Assembly: GCA_016935315.1 (NCBI GenBank)
Contig: JAFGRD010000143.1
Coordinates: forward strand, 1-54,337
Direction of reading: 5' to 3'
Source of the DNA: Pirellulales bacterium
GTDB taxonomy: Bacteria > Planctomycetota > Planctomycetia > Pirellulales > Thermoguttaceae
Length of the DNA stretch: 54,337 nt
Shown: piece after piece, positions 1 to 9,048 of the stretch
How positions within the stretch are numbered: position 1 is the first letter of the stretch
How the letters are laid out: every line of letters begins with the position of its first letter
Program-made: the position numbers and the translations under genes
The notes under the pieces: model-generated
The model's database searches: none
What the model was told of the DNA's origin: nothing
What the model saw: the letters and a program-made list of their open reading frames with translations, nothing else

Positions 1-86
1 GCGAATGATCCAGGCCGACCAACGGGAGGCCGGAAAAATCGGGCTCCCGTTGGTCGCCCTCGCGCATTGACTGTGCAAGCGTCAAT
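1..86. repeat. Intergenic palindromic repeat, copy 1 (cut by window edge)
   Basis: This is the right-hand part of a 101-nt imperfect palindrome whose full copies are at 5325-5425 and 12248-12348. The core arms GACCAACGGGAG and CTCCCGTTGGTC are perfectly complementary around a short A-rich loop. The element ends in CAAGCGTCAAT, as in copy 2. The left end lies outside the window. Confidence 0.85.
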
Positions 87-188
87 AAACACTGGCCTAT
101 TGTAGGGCTCGGCACAGCACGCCCGCAACCCGTCGGGCTGTGGGATGAACGAGAATCCTCAACACTCCAGCCCAGTGGCGGCCGGGGG

Positions 189-218
189 TTGCACCTCGCC
201 GCCGGCGGGTCTTACAAT
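189..218 (+). promoter_or_regulatory. Candidate sigma70 promoter for the GH50-like gene
   Basis: TTGCAC (189-194) and TACAAT (213-218) are separated by 18 nt. This would start transcription near 225, about 60 nt before the chosen start codon. The -10 box matches the consensus at 5 of 6 positions; the -35 box is weaker. Assigned by pattern only. Confidence 0.45.
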
Positions 219-283
219 GGCGGCGTCGGCTCGTGCCCGATGCTGCCGCCCTTCCTGCCGTCTGCGAAATGAGGAGTCCTGCC

Positions 284-2401
284 ATGTTGCTGAGAACCGC
301 CGGTCTTGTCGTCGCTTGTGCTTTCGCTTGCGTCCTGTTGACGACCAACCATGTCGCCGCCGAGAGAGTTCTCTTCCAGTTCGGCGAGGACTTCGATCTG
401 GCCACCGTCCAGACACAAGATGTCCAACTCAGCCGTCACGGCTCGGCGCTGCGTCTGGCGACCGGCCACGCGGCCGATTGGCCGGGCATTACCCTGAAGG
501 CGCCGCAGGGCCATTGGGACCTGTCGACGTGCGAGTACTTGGCGGTCGACCTGAAGAACGTCGGCACCGGCGATGTGGAAGTCTTCTGCCGCGTGGACAA
601 CCCGGGGGCCGACGGAACGGAGAACTGCATCACCGAGAATCTGGACCTGAGACCGGGCGAGCAAAAGGTCTTGAAGGTGCCCCTGAAGGGCAAGATGCCC
701 GAGGGACTCCGCTCGAAGCTGTTCGGCATGCGAGGCTATCCGGGGGGATGGGACCAGAACCGGGGGATCGACCTTGGCAACGTGACCCAACTGTTGGTGT
801 TCGTACACAAGCCGTCGCTCGATCACGAGTTCGAGATTGCTGGCGTCCGCGCCGGCGGCGAGCGACCGGCCGCCGTGCCCGACGACGACAAGGGGGTTTT
901 TCCGCTGATCGATGCCTTCGGCCAATTCCGGCACGCCGACTGGCCCGGCAAGACCCAATCGCCGGCCGATTTCGCCAAGCACGAAAAGGCCGAGGCTGCC
1001 GACCTGGCCGCCCATCCCGGCCCCGAGGGCTGGAACCGCTACGGCGGATGGCAGGCCGGGCCGCAGCTTGAGGCGACCGGCCGCTTCCGCGTCGAGAAGC
1101 GCCAGGGCAAGTGGTGGTTGGTCGATCCCGAGGGCCGGCTCTTCTGGTCGCACGGGGCCGATTGTGTCCGCTGGACCACCGGCTACACGCCGATCACCGA
1201 CCGCGAGCATTGGTTCGCCGAGCTGCCGGAGCGGAATTCACCCCTCGGCCGGTTCTCCGGCACCTCGGGCTGGGCCCCGCACGGCTACTATCAGGACAAG
1301 GGGCCGTTCGACACCTACAACTTCACCGGGGCCAACCTGCTGCGCAAATACGGCGACGACTGGCAGCGGCAGTTCGCCGAAATCTGTCACCGGCGGCTGC
1401 GAAGTTGGGGGATGAACACGATCGCCAACTGGTCGGATTCGTCCATCTACCTGATGCGCAAAACGCCCTATACGGCCAACGTCGGATTCGGTTCGAAGGA
1501 GCTGGAAGGCAGCCAGGGATATTGGGGCAAGTTTCCCGACGTATTCGATCCCAGCTTTGTTGAAGGCGTCCGCCGCGGCATGGGGGGCCAGCGTGACAAG
1601 GCGGCCGGCGATCCCTGGTGTATCGGCTACTTCCTCAGCAACGAGCTCAGTTGGGGTGACGAGTTGTCGCTGGCGGTGGCCACCTTAGCCTCGCCGCCGC
1701 AGCAGGAAGCCAAGCGTGTGTTCCTCGAAGTACTGGAGAAAAAATACCAGACAATCGAGCGGCTCAACGCGGCCTGGAGGACTGACCACGCCTCGTGGGG
1801 CGCAGTGCGCAACAGCCAGCAGCCGCCCGATCGGAAACGGGCCTACGACGACCTGGCCGCCTTCTACACGCAAACGGCCGAGCAGTACTTCCGCGTCTGC
1901 CGCGAGGCCGTCAAGGCCGCCGATCCGCAAGGGTTGTACCTGGGCTGTCGCTTCGCTTGGGCGAACGATCGGGCGGTCCGGGCGGCGGCCAAGTACTGTG
2001 ACGTGGTGAGCTTCAACAAGTACAGCGACAGTGTGGCCGATTTCCGCTTCCCACCGGGCGTAGACAAGCCGATGGTGATCGGCGAGTTCCATTTCGGCGC
2101 GCTCGACCGCGGCATGTTCCACACGGGCCTGCGGCCGGTCGCCGATCAGAACGCCCGGGCCGAGGCCTACCGCAGCTACGTCCGCGGCGCGCTGGCCAAC
2201 CCCTGGATCGTGGGCACCCACTGGTTCCAGTACGGCGATCAGGCCACCACCGGTCGGGGCGACGGCGAGAACTATCAGATCGGACTGCTCGACGTCTGCG
2301 ACACGCCCTATCCCGAAACGATCGAGGCGGTCCGCCAGGTGGGCTACGGGATGTACGGCGATCGCCTCAAGCGGCGGGACTTGGGGGCGAACGGCCCTTG
2401 A
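284..2401 (+). CDS. Secreted GH50/agarase-like glycoside hydrolase
   Basis: This exported enzyme of 705 aa probably cleaves a galactan-type or related polysaccharide outside the cytoplasm. The ATG at 284 is chosen because GAGGAG lies 7 nt upstream and the protein then begins with a clean signal peptide (MLLRTAGLVVACAFACVLL...AAAE-like cleavage region). Residues about 25-210 resemble a beta-sandwich carbohydrate-binding region. From about 270 onward the sequence has GH50-type features: WWLVDPEGRLFWSHG, then FLSNELSW with the likely acid/base E454, and VIGEFHFG with the likely nucleophile E601, followed by a C-terminal HWFQYGDQ segment. Family assignment rests on these motifs from memory; a GH42-like or other clan GH-A enzyme is the alternative. 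The substrate cannot be read from sequence. It stands alone with its own candidate promoter. Confidence 0.8.
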   Translation: MLLRTAGLVVACAFACVLLTTNHVAAERVLFQFGEDFDLATVQTQDVQLSRHGSALRLATGHAADWPGITLKAPQGHWDLSTCEYLAVDLKNVGTGDVEVFCRVDNPGADGTENCITENLDLRPGEQKVLKVPLKGKMPEGLRSKLFGMRGYPGGWDQNRGIDLGNVTQLLVFVHKPSLDHEFEIAGVRAGGERPAAVPDDDKGVFPLIDAFGQFRHADWPGKTQSPADFAKHEKAEAADLAAHPGPEGWNRYGGWQAGPQLEATGRFRVEKRQGKWWLVDPEGRLFWSHGADCVRWTTGYTPITDREHWFAELPERNSPLGRFSGTSGWAPHGYYQDKGPFDTYNFTGANLLRKYGDDWQRQFAEICHRRLRSWGMNTIANWSDSSIYLMRKTPYTANVGFGSKELEGSQGYWGKFPDVFDPSFVEGVRRGMGGQRDKAAGDPWCIGYFLSNELSWGDELSLAVATLASPPQQEAKRVFLEVLEKKYQTIERLNAAWRTDHASWGAVRNSQQPPDRKRAYDDLAAFYTQTAEQYFRVCREAVKAADPQGLYLGCRFAWANDRAVRAAAKYCDVVSFNKYSDSVADFRFPPGVDKPMVIGEFHFGALDRGMFHTGLRPVADQNARAEAYRSYVRGALANPWIVGTHWFQYGDQATTGRGDGENYQIGLLDVCDTPYPETIEAVRQVGYGMYGDRLKRRDLGANGP

Positions 2402-2514
2402 GAAAACGCATATCCGCTGCGATCCTCACGAGGATTAGCCTTCGGCGGGCCGTGGCGGGCGGGCCGCTACAGTTCGCCTGGTATCCCGGCCGATCAACAG
2501 ACGGGGCGCCGATG

Positions 2515-2542
2515 TTGTCCAGGTGCGTCGCCGAGCTATAGT
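2515..2542 (+). promoter_or_regulatory. Candidate promoter of the 84-aa membrane protein
   Basis: TTGTCC (2515-2520), a 16-nt spacer and TATAGT (2537-2542, 5 of 6 consensus) lie just upstream of GGGAGGA and the ATG at 2561. The predicted leader is only about 12 nt. Confidence 0.5.
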
Positions 2543-2560
2543 TTTCGGGAGGATCCAACC

Positions 2561-2815
2561 ATGTGGCGTTCGCTGTTTCTGGCGCTTGGCGTCTCTGCGA
2601 TCATCCTGGGCGTTGAGTGCTTCGCCGTAGAGACCATTCAATTGAAGGCGCGCGAAGCGCCCCCACCGCCGAGTACGCCTTGGGATACGGCCCCCAAGGT
2701 GGGGCCCCGGAAAATGATCGCCCCGCCGAGTTGGGCGCCCTGGACCCTCGTCTCGGCGGGCGCCGTGGTCTGTCTCTATTCCTTCACGATTCCCGCACGC
2801 GTCAAAAAAGAATAG
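2561..2815 (+). CDS. Small two-helix membrane protein, function unknown
   Basis: The protein has 84 aa. A strong GGGAGGA Shine-Dalgarno site precedes the ATG. It has an N-terminal hydrophobic helix (about residues 3-20), a proline-rich polar middle (APPPPSTPW; PRKMIAPPSW) and a second hydrophobic helix (about 60-76), and ends in a basic tail ARVKKE. The two hydrophobic segments suggest a hairpin in the inner membrane with the middle part in the periplasm. I recall similar short proteins in other Pirellulales but no function. Its stop lies 54 bp from the end of the convergent thioredoxin gene. Confidence 0.7.
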   Translation: MWRSLFLALGVSAIILGVECFAVETIQLKAREAPPPPSTPWDTAPKVGPRKMIAPPSWAPWTLVSAGAVVCLYSFTIPARVKKE

Positions 2816-2869
2816 CCACCGGCCGATCCGAGACAACTCGCCGGGAGAGCCTCCGGGCGTGAGGAGCTG

Positions 2870-3196
2870 TCAGGCCAGGGCGGCGTCGATCGCACTCTGC
2901 AGGCGGCCTTTCGGCTGCAAGCCGACGAACTTGTCGACGACCTGTCCACCCTTGAAGATCATCAAGGTGGGAATGCTGCTGATTCCGTAACCGGCGGCCG
3001 TATTGGGGCTGTCGTCGATGTTGATTTTGACGACGCTGATCTTCTCGGCGTTCTCCGCCGCCAACTCCTCGACCACCGGGCCGACCATGCGGCAGGGACC
3101 ACACCACGGGGCCCAGAAGTCCACCAGCACCGGCTGACTCGATTGCAGCACCTGGGCTTCAAAGTCGGCGTCCGACAATTCCTTCACGTTGGCCAT
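2870..3196 (-). CDS. trxA: Thioredoxin
   Basis: This 108-aa cytoplasmic thiol-disulfide reductase has the usual length for thioredoxin 1. The active site is FWAPWCGPC with C32 and C35, and the cis-proline loop is in GISSIPTLMIFKGG. It would reduce protein disulfides and be recycled by thioredoxin reductase, which is not in the window. AAGGAG precedes the ATG by about 10 nt, and a near-consensus promoter lies about 110 nt upstream. It is transcribed alone. Confidence 0.97.
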   Translation of the reverse strand: MANVKELSDADFEAQVLQSSQPVLVDFWAPWCGPCRMVGPVVEELAAENAEKISVVKINIDDSPNTAAGYGISSIPTLMIFKGGQVVDKFVGLQPKGRLQSAIDAALA

Positions 3197-3312
3197 GGAA
3201 ACGGATCTCCTTCCTGTTGCCTGCTCCCAATCCGGCTCGCGCGATCACTCGCCTCTGCGCCCGCGACGGGCCGAACGGGGTCATGTTGGGGAAAACGATT
3301 GGCTTAGACAGA

Positions 3313-3340
3313 ATTATAGGGTCGGTGCTCGGGCCGTCAA
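3313..3340 (-). promoter_or_regulatory. Near-consensus sigma70 promoter of trxA
   Basis: On the minus strand, TTGACG (3340-3335) and a perfect TATAAT (3318-3313) are separated by 16 nt. This lies in the 305-nt gap between the kinase stop and trxA; the rest of the gap shows no other convincing signal. Confidence 0.7.
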
Positions 3341-3501
3341 CGAGCCTGGGCCGGGAGATTCGTAAGAGGGCAGCAGGGAGTGTGCGGAGGGGCGTCCGAG
3401 GCCGGGTGGGAATGGACCCAGACCGACCCATGGGCGACCGAAGCACGGGCAGCCCACTGCAGCCGCTCGGCGGAGTGTTGGCGCAAGTCGCGGCAACCGC
3501 G

Positions 3502-5013
3502 TCAACGCTTCGCCTTGGAATTGACCAGCTTGGCCAGCGTGACGCGGAGTTGCTTCATGGTGATGGGCATCGGCAGGACCACGCGGTGGTGGTCGGTGCG
3601 AGCCTCGTGCTTCCACTTCCGTTGGCTCTCGTCCAGCAGCAGCACCGCCGGGACGAAAGAGGTCTTCAGGTCTTCGCCGAAACGGTTGAATGCCTCTACA
3701 GCGGAATGGCCGATTTGCTGAGCGTTGATCATCACACAGTCGGCGACCGCCGGCACCTCTTGGCGAAACCGCTCGTGGGCCCGGCCCGGATCGATGGTCA
3801 TCAGCACGCGGTAGCCGGCCCGCTTGAGCCCTTCGCGAAAGACCTGCTGCATCTCGGTGTTCGACTCGACGATCATCACCGACGGCTGGTTCTCGGGGAG
3901 ACCACCGGCGGTCGCCGTCCCTCGGTCATGGTGGCCCGCCTGCGCCCTCGAATTGCCCGATGCAGGCAACGCGTGGGAGGCCCGCGAAGTCTCGCCCACC
4001 CGCTTCAAGGCGATCTCCAAGTCGGCCAGCATGTTGCCCGGCGACTGGTAGCGGCGGGCCGGATCAAGCATCATCGCCTTGTTGACCACCAGCGCCACCG
4101 AATCGGCGATCGTCGGATCGGCCTTGCGGATCGACTTGACCTCGAGGAAGCGGTTCCGGCTGAGCCGCTGGACGCGGTCGCGGACCTCCCGAAGCGGCGG
4201 TCTCCCAATCATCATGTGGTAGTAGATGCACCCGAGAAAGTAGATGTCGCTTCGGGTGTCGTCCTTGCGTACGCCGGTTGCCCGCTCCAGGGCGGCGTAG
4301 TCGATCGTCCGCGTGTTCGGCAGATCGATCAACAGCTCGTCGCTGAGCGTCTCGTCGACGGCTGCCAGCCCGAAATCCACCAGCTTGGCTTGCCCGCGGC
4401 TGGAAACCAACACGTTGTTCATCTTCAAATCGCGATGGGTCAGCCCGTTCTCAAAGGCGTAGCGCATTCCCTGAACGATGTCGATCATCAGCCGGGTGGC
4501 TTCGGGCGGCTCGATCCGCTTGCGGATCTTGACGAACTCCCGCAGGTTTCGCCCCTCGACGAATTCCATCACCAGAAAATGGGTCTTCGCCCGCGAGTAG
4601 ACCTCGTAGATGGGCACGATGTTCGGATGGCGCAGGGAGCAGCCGAGCCGGCCTTCGCGGACAAACTGGCCGTACTGGGTCGTGTTCTCGCTGTAGCGTT
4701 TGCGCAAGACCTTGACCGCGACGACCTGACCGGTGTCCTTGTGCACCGCCCGGTAGACCCGGGCGAAGGTGCCGCTGCCGACCAGATAGAGGATCTTGTA
4801 GTCGCCGAAGAAGAATCCGCTGCGCTCGCCTTTCAGCAGGCGTTCGACCTGGTAATTGGTTAGAAGCTCGCGGCGGACGAGCAGCTGGAGGAACTGCTCC
4901 AGCTTGATGTTGCGGCTGCCGAAGGAGGCCCAGATGTCCTGCAATTGGCGCTCGGTCAACAGGCCCATGTCGAATGCGCGCTGTGCGAGTTCTTCGGCAG
5001 ATGGATTACCCAT
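3502..5013 (-). CDS. Ser/Thr protein kinase with C-terminal degenerate receiver domain
   Basis: The protein has 503 aa. Residues about 1-65 form a helical leader common to planctomycete kinases (ELAQRAFDMGLLTERQLQ). Residues about 70-340 are a Hanks-type kinase: glycine loop GSGTFARV, AVKVL lysine, catalytic HRDLKMNN with D195, and the DFG motif in LVDFGLA. The usual APE motif is replaced by a divergent segment. Residues about 378-503 look like a response-regulator receiver (VMIVESNTEM...FREGLKRAGYRVL), but the acidic pair is E-S, the phospho-acceptor position appears to be N (CVMINAQ) and the K-P motif reads LPMPIT. This domain therefore probably cannot be phosphorylated by a histidine kinase. 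No transmembrane segment is seen, so it is probably cytoplasmic. An inverted repeat lies about 50 nt upstream. Confidence 0.92.
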   Translation of the reverse strand: MGNPSAEELAQRAFDMGLLTERQLQDIWASFGSRNIKLEQFLQLLVRRELLTNYQVERLLKGERSGFFFGDYKILYLVGSGTFARVYRAVHKDTGQVVAVKVLRKRYSENTTQYGQFVREGRLGCSLRHPNIVPIYEVYSRAKTHFLVMEFVEGRNLREFVKIRKRIEPPEATRLMIDIVQGMRYAFENGLTHRDLKMNNVLVSSRGQAKLVDFGLAAVDETLSDELLIDLPNTRTIDYAALERATGVRKDDTRSDIYFLGCIYYHMMIGRPPLREVRDRVQRLSRNRFLEVKSIRKADPTIADSVALVVNKAMMLDPARRYQSPGNMLADLEIALKRVGETSRASHALPASGNSRAQAGHHDRGTATAGGLPENQPSVMIVESNTEMQQVFREGLKRAGYRVLMTIDPGRAHERFRQEVPAVADCVMINAQQIGHSAVEAFNRFGEDLKTSFVPAVLLLDESQRKWKHEARTDHHRVVLPMPITMKQLRVTLAKLVNSKAKR

Positions 5014-5062
5014 GCCGATGCCACTTCTCTAGCTAGGGTAAAATGACGCGGTGAGGATGATC

Positions 5063-5086
5063 AAGGTAGGAAGGTCACCATACCTT
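5063..5086. promoter_or_regulatory. Inverted repeat upstream of the kinase gene
   Basis: AAGGTAGG and CCATACCTT pair with one bulged base around a 7-nt centre. Its position just upstream of the kinase start suggests an operator, but no promoter boxes nearby are convincing. Confidence 0.25.
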
Positions 5087-5324
5087 TAAGCTATCCTATG
5101 TCCACAAAGCGTTGCCCGCAATACCCCTTCGGGTCGGGTTGCCTTTGCTGACACAACAGCCATGCACACCTCGCTGGAATGGACTCAGGCCCCCTTGTCG
5201 GATGTTTGTCGCCGATGGTGTCCGTGGTTCCCCCCGGACTTTCGCCTCGTGGCGAGTCGGGGGCCTCTCGCAGATGTCCGGCTCCGAGCCGGTCCCAAGA
5301 GCCGGCCGTCGTCGATGCAAGTCT

Positions 5325-5425
5325 ATTGATGTTTGCATTGTCAATGATCCAGGCCGACCAGCGGAAGGCCGGAAAAATCGGGCTCCCGTTGGTCGCCCTC
5401 GCGCATTGACTGTGCAAGCGTCAAT
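5325..5425. repeat. 101-nt imperfect palindromic repeat, copy 2 (complete)
   Basis: Two 46-nt arms (5325-5370 and 5380-5425) are inverted copies with 35 of 46 positions matching around a 9-nt loop GGAAAAATC. The ends are ATTGATGTTTGCA and TGCAAGCGTCAAT. Several mismatches would be G-U pairs in RNA. It lies in the 424-nt gap between the kinase start and the 94-aa gene; the rest of that gap shows no gene. Confidence 0.9.
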
Positions 5426-5437
5426 AGGTCATGCAGG

Positions 5438-5722
5438 CTACGACGGCTCTTCCAACTTTCGGCGGTAGTCGTCGCGCTCGCGTCGCGTGGCCTCCAGATC
5501 GAACGCCAGGTACTTCATGTCGAGTCGGAGCTGACTCAGGGCGTCCTGGACCAGCGAGAGGATCCGACGGCGGCGTTTGGTGCTGTCGATCACCTTGCCG
5601 AGAACCGGATCGATCTTCTCGCGTTGCTCGTCGGGCAGTTGGCCGATGGCGGCGGCCAGATCGAGGATTTCTCGGGGGATGTCATCGTTATTCGGCTTCA
5701 CGACGCGGGCTTGGTTGCTCAT
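5438..5722 (-). CDS. Small charged coiled-coil protein, function unknown
   Basis: The protein has 94 aa and follows AAGGAG with 7-nt spacing. It is helical and highly charged: a short N-terminal tail, then DIPREILDLAAAIGQLP, a basic cluster KRRRRIL near the middle, and a C-terminal heptad-like helix ending in TRRERDDYRRKLEE. The layout suggests a dimerising or nucleic-acid-binding small protein. I do not recognise a named family. It diverges from the large secreted protein at 6008, with a 285-nt gap in which I see no clear promoter. Confidence 0.75.
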   Translation of the reverse strand: MSNQARVVKPNNDDIPREILDLAAAIGQLPDEQREKIDPVLGKVIDSTKRRRRILSLVQDALSQLRLDMKYLAFDLEATRRERDDYRRKLEEPS

Positions 5723-6007
5723 GGGTGGCTCCTTCGATGAGTTGGACAGGCCTCAGTAAAGCACGCGGCATGCCAGAGACGACCGTGCCCGCCCCGCAAT
5801 TACCTAAGTTGCCTTGCGGCAATCAGTTGCGATTTCTCGCCGATCTTCGCTGCCGGTCCGGTGTGTGACAAAACACCACGTTTGATCTGGATGCTGTTCG
5901 CAAATCCTGATACAAGCACACGTTACGTTGAAGACGCTCCCAAGCCCGAGATGTTGCCATTCCGCCACCTGGGCGCAGCGCAGCGGAAACACCGTGGACC
6001 GCCGTCG

Positions 6008-8737
6008 ATGCCTGGCCTGATCCCGAGGATGATCGCCGCCGTTGCCATGCTGGTCGTGGCCGCGCTGGCCCAACCGGCCCGCGGGCAATCGGCCTGGTAC
6101 GAAGGCTTCGAGGGCCCGGAGCCCTCCTGGCAGGACGCCGGCGGAAACGCCCGCTACCGGATTACCGACCACCGGCGCACCCAGGCGGAGGCACACACGG
6201 GCGATGGCTGCGAGCAGTTGACCGTGCTCGGCGATCAAGGGACCCACGTCTACATCAGCCACCAGGTAGGGCGGCCGCGAGTCATCGAAGAACTGCTGCC
6301 TACCGTTTGGGTCCGCTCGGATCGGCCCGGGCTGCAGCTGCTGGCCCGCGTCGTGTTCCCGAGAACCGAGGATCCCCGAACCGGCCGGTCCGTTTCGGCG
6401 ATGGTCTGTGGCTCCACCTACCGCGACGTCGGTCGTTGGCAGCAGCTCCGCATCGACGATGTGCCCCAGTTGGCAACGCGACAGGTCCGCATTCTGCGCT
6501 CCGAGCTGGGCTCCGACGTCGACGGGCGAGAGGCTTATGTCGATCGCATCTTGTTAAACGTGTACGGCGGGCCGGGCACAACGCGCGTGTGGATCGACGA
6601 CCTCGACGTCGGCGGCTACGTCGAGGCCCCGGCCGGCTCGCGCAGGCTCACGCCGGCCAGAGCTCAAGGTGTCGGCTCGCCGGCCGGCCGCCCGGGAATC
6701 GATTCCGGCGGCCAGGCGGCGGCCGCGCGCCGGGTCGAGTTGGCCGGATCGGTGTTGCTGGTCGCCGGGCGGCCGATGTTTCCCCGCATCATTCGCCATC
6801 AAGGCGAGGCGTTGGCGTTTCTGCAGCGGCTGGGCTTCAACACGGTGTGGCTTGATCAGCCCGCCTCACCGGGGCTGCTCCATGAGGCGCAGCGGCTGGG
6901 TCTGTGGCTGGTGTGCCCGCCGCCGTTGCCGGCTTCGCCCTACACGCGCGACAGCCAGGTCGCGGCGCCTGTCCAAATCGGCTCGGAGTACGATTCGGTC
7001 TTGGCGTGGGACCTTGGCCGGGACATATCGGGCAACGATCTCGATACGATTCGGGGTTGGTCGGACCAGGTTCGGACGGCCGACCGGCGTCTGGCCCGCC
7101 CTCGCATCTGCCTGCCCAGCGCCCAACTGCTCGAATACAGCCGCCATGTCGACCTGTTGCTGATCGACCGGCGCCCGTTGGGGACGAGCCTGGAGCTGGC
7201 CGACTACGGGCGTTGGATTTTTCGTCAGCCGCTGCTGGCTCGGCCGGGGACCAAGGTCTGGACGACCGTTCAAACGCAGCCCGCCGCGGCGCTGCGGCAA
7301 CAACTGGCGGCGCTTCAACCCGATCGGCCGGTGCCGCTGGCGCTGCCCAGCGAGCAGGTCCGCCTGCTGGCCTACACGGCGGTGGCTGCCGGCAGCCGCG
7401 GCTTGCTGTTCGAGTCGCGGTCGCCGCTTCACGCGGGGGATCCGGAAACGCGTCAGAGGGCGATGACCCTGGAGCTGCTCAACTTGGAGCTGCAGTTGAT
7501 CGAGCCCTGGGCGGCCGCGGGCAACGTGGTGACGACCGTCGAGGGAAGCCGGCCGGAGGTGCTCGGCTCGGTGTTGCGGACCGACCGCTCCCATCTGCTG
7601 CTGCCCATCTGGTCGACGTCCGGGGCCCAGTGCGTTCCCGGCCAATCGGCCGTCGCTGCCCTCTCGCTCGTCGTGCCCGGCGTGCCCGAGTCGAGCAACG
7701 CCTACGAGCTGCAGCCCGGCGGATTGCAGCCGCTGCTGCACAAGCGGGTGACGCGGGGCCTGAACGTGACGCTGGACGAGTTCGGGCTGACCAGCCATGT
7801 TGTTTTTGCTCAAGACCCGCTGGTGATCAACAGCCTGACGCAGCGTGCCGCCGAGGTCGCTCCCCGGGCGGCCCGCTTGTACCGCGACCTGGCCGCCGAC
7901 AAGCTGCAGACCGTTCGCGAGATCGACGCGCAGCTCGGCGGACCGGCGGCGTTGCGGGGCCGTTCGGCCGCCTGGATGCAAACCGCCTGGAAGAACCTCC
8001 AGATGTGCGACGGAGCGCAGGCGGCCCGCGAGTATCGCGCCGCCTGCACCCACGCCCGGCGGACCATGCAGGCGTTGCGGCTGATCGAACGGGCGCATTG
8101 GGAAGCGGCCGTCGCGGGGCTCACCTCGCCGCTGAGCAGCCCGGCCGCGGCGAGCTTCGCCACGTTGCCATGGCACCGCGGGCTGGTCGAACGCATTGCG
8201 GTCTTGCGACCGGGCCCCAACCAGTTCGCCGGCGGCGACTTCGAGGATTTGGGGACGATGCTCCGCGCCGGCTGGAACCACTTCCAGCACGCTTCGAGCG
8301 GGCTGGCGACGGCGGCCGATCTGGTTTCCGAAGCGGCCCACTCGGGCAACACCGGGCTGAGGCTGGTCGTCCGGGCCGCCGATCCGGAGAGCCCGCCCGC
8401 CGTCGTCGAAACGCCCCCGGTCTGGATCACCTCGCCCGGCGTGCCGGTCGAGGCCGGGCAGCTCGTCTGCATCCGCGGCTGGGTCCACGTCCCTTCGACG
8501 ATCACCGGCAGCGTCGACGGGCTTCTGATTCTCGACTCCCTTTCCGGGGAACCGCTGGCCGATCGCATCGGCCGCACCGAGGGCTGGCAGCCGTTTGTGC
8601 TTTACCGCGCCGCGCCGCAGTCGGGACGGATGAGTGTTACCTTTGCCCTCTCGGGCCTAGGCGAGGTCCGCCTGGACGACGTGACGCTTCAGCCACTGGT
8701 TGCCGCCGCGCCGGGCCCGCTGACCGCGAGGCACTAG
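6008..8737 (+). CDS. Large secreted protein with carbohydrate-binding-like ends and TIM-barrel-like middle
   Basis: The protein has 909 aa from the ATG at 6008, which gives a signal peptide MIAAVAMLVVAALAQPARG just inside the N-terminus; frame-wise starts at 5861 and 5951 would put a long polar stretch in front of it. Residues about 35-215 and about 750-905 look like beta-sandwich domains (YEGFEGPEPSW; GGDFEDLGTMLRAGWNHF; VRLDDVTLQPL), as in carbohydrate-binding modules. The middle, from about 255 (MFPRIIRHQGEALAFLQRLG), resembles a glycoside-hydrolase-like barrel, but I cannot name catalytic residues. It is probably an exported glycan-active or glycan-binding protein of a planctomycete-specific family. 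The stop codon is embedded in a strong hairpin. Confidence 0.8.
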   Translation: MPGLIPRMIAAVAMLVVAALAQPARGQSAWYEGFEGPEPSWQDAGGNARYRITDHRRTQAEAHTGDGCEQLTVLGDQGTHVYISHQVGRPRVIEELLPTVWVRSDRPGLQLLARVVFPRTEDPRTGRSVSAMVCGSTYRDVGRWQQLRIDDVPQLATRQVRILRSELGSDVDGREAYVDRILLNVYGGPGTTRVWIDDLDVGGYVEAPAGSRRLTPARAQGVGSPAGRPGIDSGGQAAAARRVELAGSVLLVAGRPMFPRIIRHQGEALAFLQRLGFNTVWLDQPASPGLLHEAQRLGLWLVCPPPLPASPYTRDSQVAAPVQIGSEYDSVLAWDLGRDISGNDLDTIRGWSDQVRTADRRLARPRICLPSAQLLEYSRHVDLLLIDRRPLGTSLELADYGRWIFRQPLLARPGTKVWTTVQTQPAAALRQQLAALQPDRPVPLALPSEQVRLLAYTAVAAGSRGLLFESRSPLHAGDPETRQRAMTLELLNLELQLIEPWAAAGNVVTTVEGSRPEVLGSVLRTDRSHLLLPIWSTSGAQCVPGQSAVAALSLVVPGVPESSNAYELQPGGLQPLLHKRVTRGLNVTLDEFGLTSHVVFAQDPLVINSLTQRAAEVAPRAARLYRDLAADKLQTVREIDAQLGGPAALRGRSAAWMQTAWKNLQMCDGAQAAREYRAACTHARRTMQALRLIERAHWEAAVAGLTSPLSSPAAASFATLPWHRGLVERIAVLRPGPNQFAGGDFEDLGTMLRAGWNHFQHASSGLATAADLVSEAAHSGNTGLRLVVRAADPESPPAVVETPPVWITSPGVPVEAGQLVCIRGWVHVPSTITGSVDGLLILDSLSGEPLADRIGRTEGWQPFVLYRAAPQSGRMSVTFALSGLGEVRLDDVTLQPLVAAAPGPLTARH

Positions 8738-8759
8738 CTGGATTCGCAGGAATCCAGCT
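8736..8759 (+). terminator. Perfect 10-bp hairpin at the stop codon
   Basis: AGCTGGATTC and GAATCCAGCT pair perfectly around the loop GCAG, beginning inside the TAG stop. There is no T-tract after it, so it may act as a 3' stabiliser or a factor-dependent terminator rather than a classical intrinsic terminator. The sequence resembles short palindromes that recur in genomes of this kind. Confidence 0.5.
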
Positions 8760-9048
8760 TGCCGTGATACCGAGAGGCCCGACATCCGGAGTCTTGCGAC
8801 CAGCAGTGGATTCTGCGGAAAATGCGTTGCCATCGGTCGTGGTCGTTTCCGAAGTTTGTCGGTGTTGCGCGAGCCACACGAGGATAGCGTCGCGTCCGAG
8901 ATCCTCGTACGCCCCCGTCCCTCCAAACGTTTTTCCGAAAATGCCGAAACCGATGGCCCGGGCCGTTTTTGAAACATGCCCGGGTTGCCCGCGGCGGAGG
9001 GGGCCGGGTGTCTGAGAAAAAATCTTGCCCTTCCTGACGAGTAATTGG

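Noticed and set aside
3217-4863. Plus-strand 548-aa frame across the kinase
   Set aside because: Antisense shadow of the kinase gene, with no signal or domain.
5091-5417. Short minus-strand frames sharing CARATNGSP and RWSAWII with frames near 12340
   Set aside because: The similarity comes from the palindromic DNA element being read by chance, not from a protein family.
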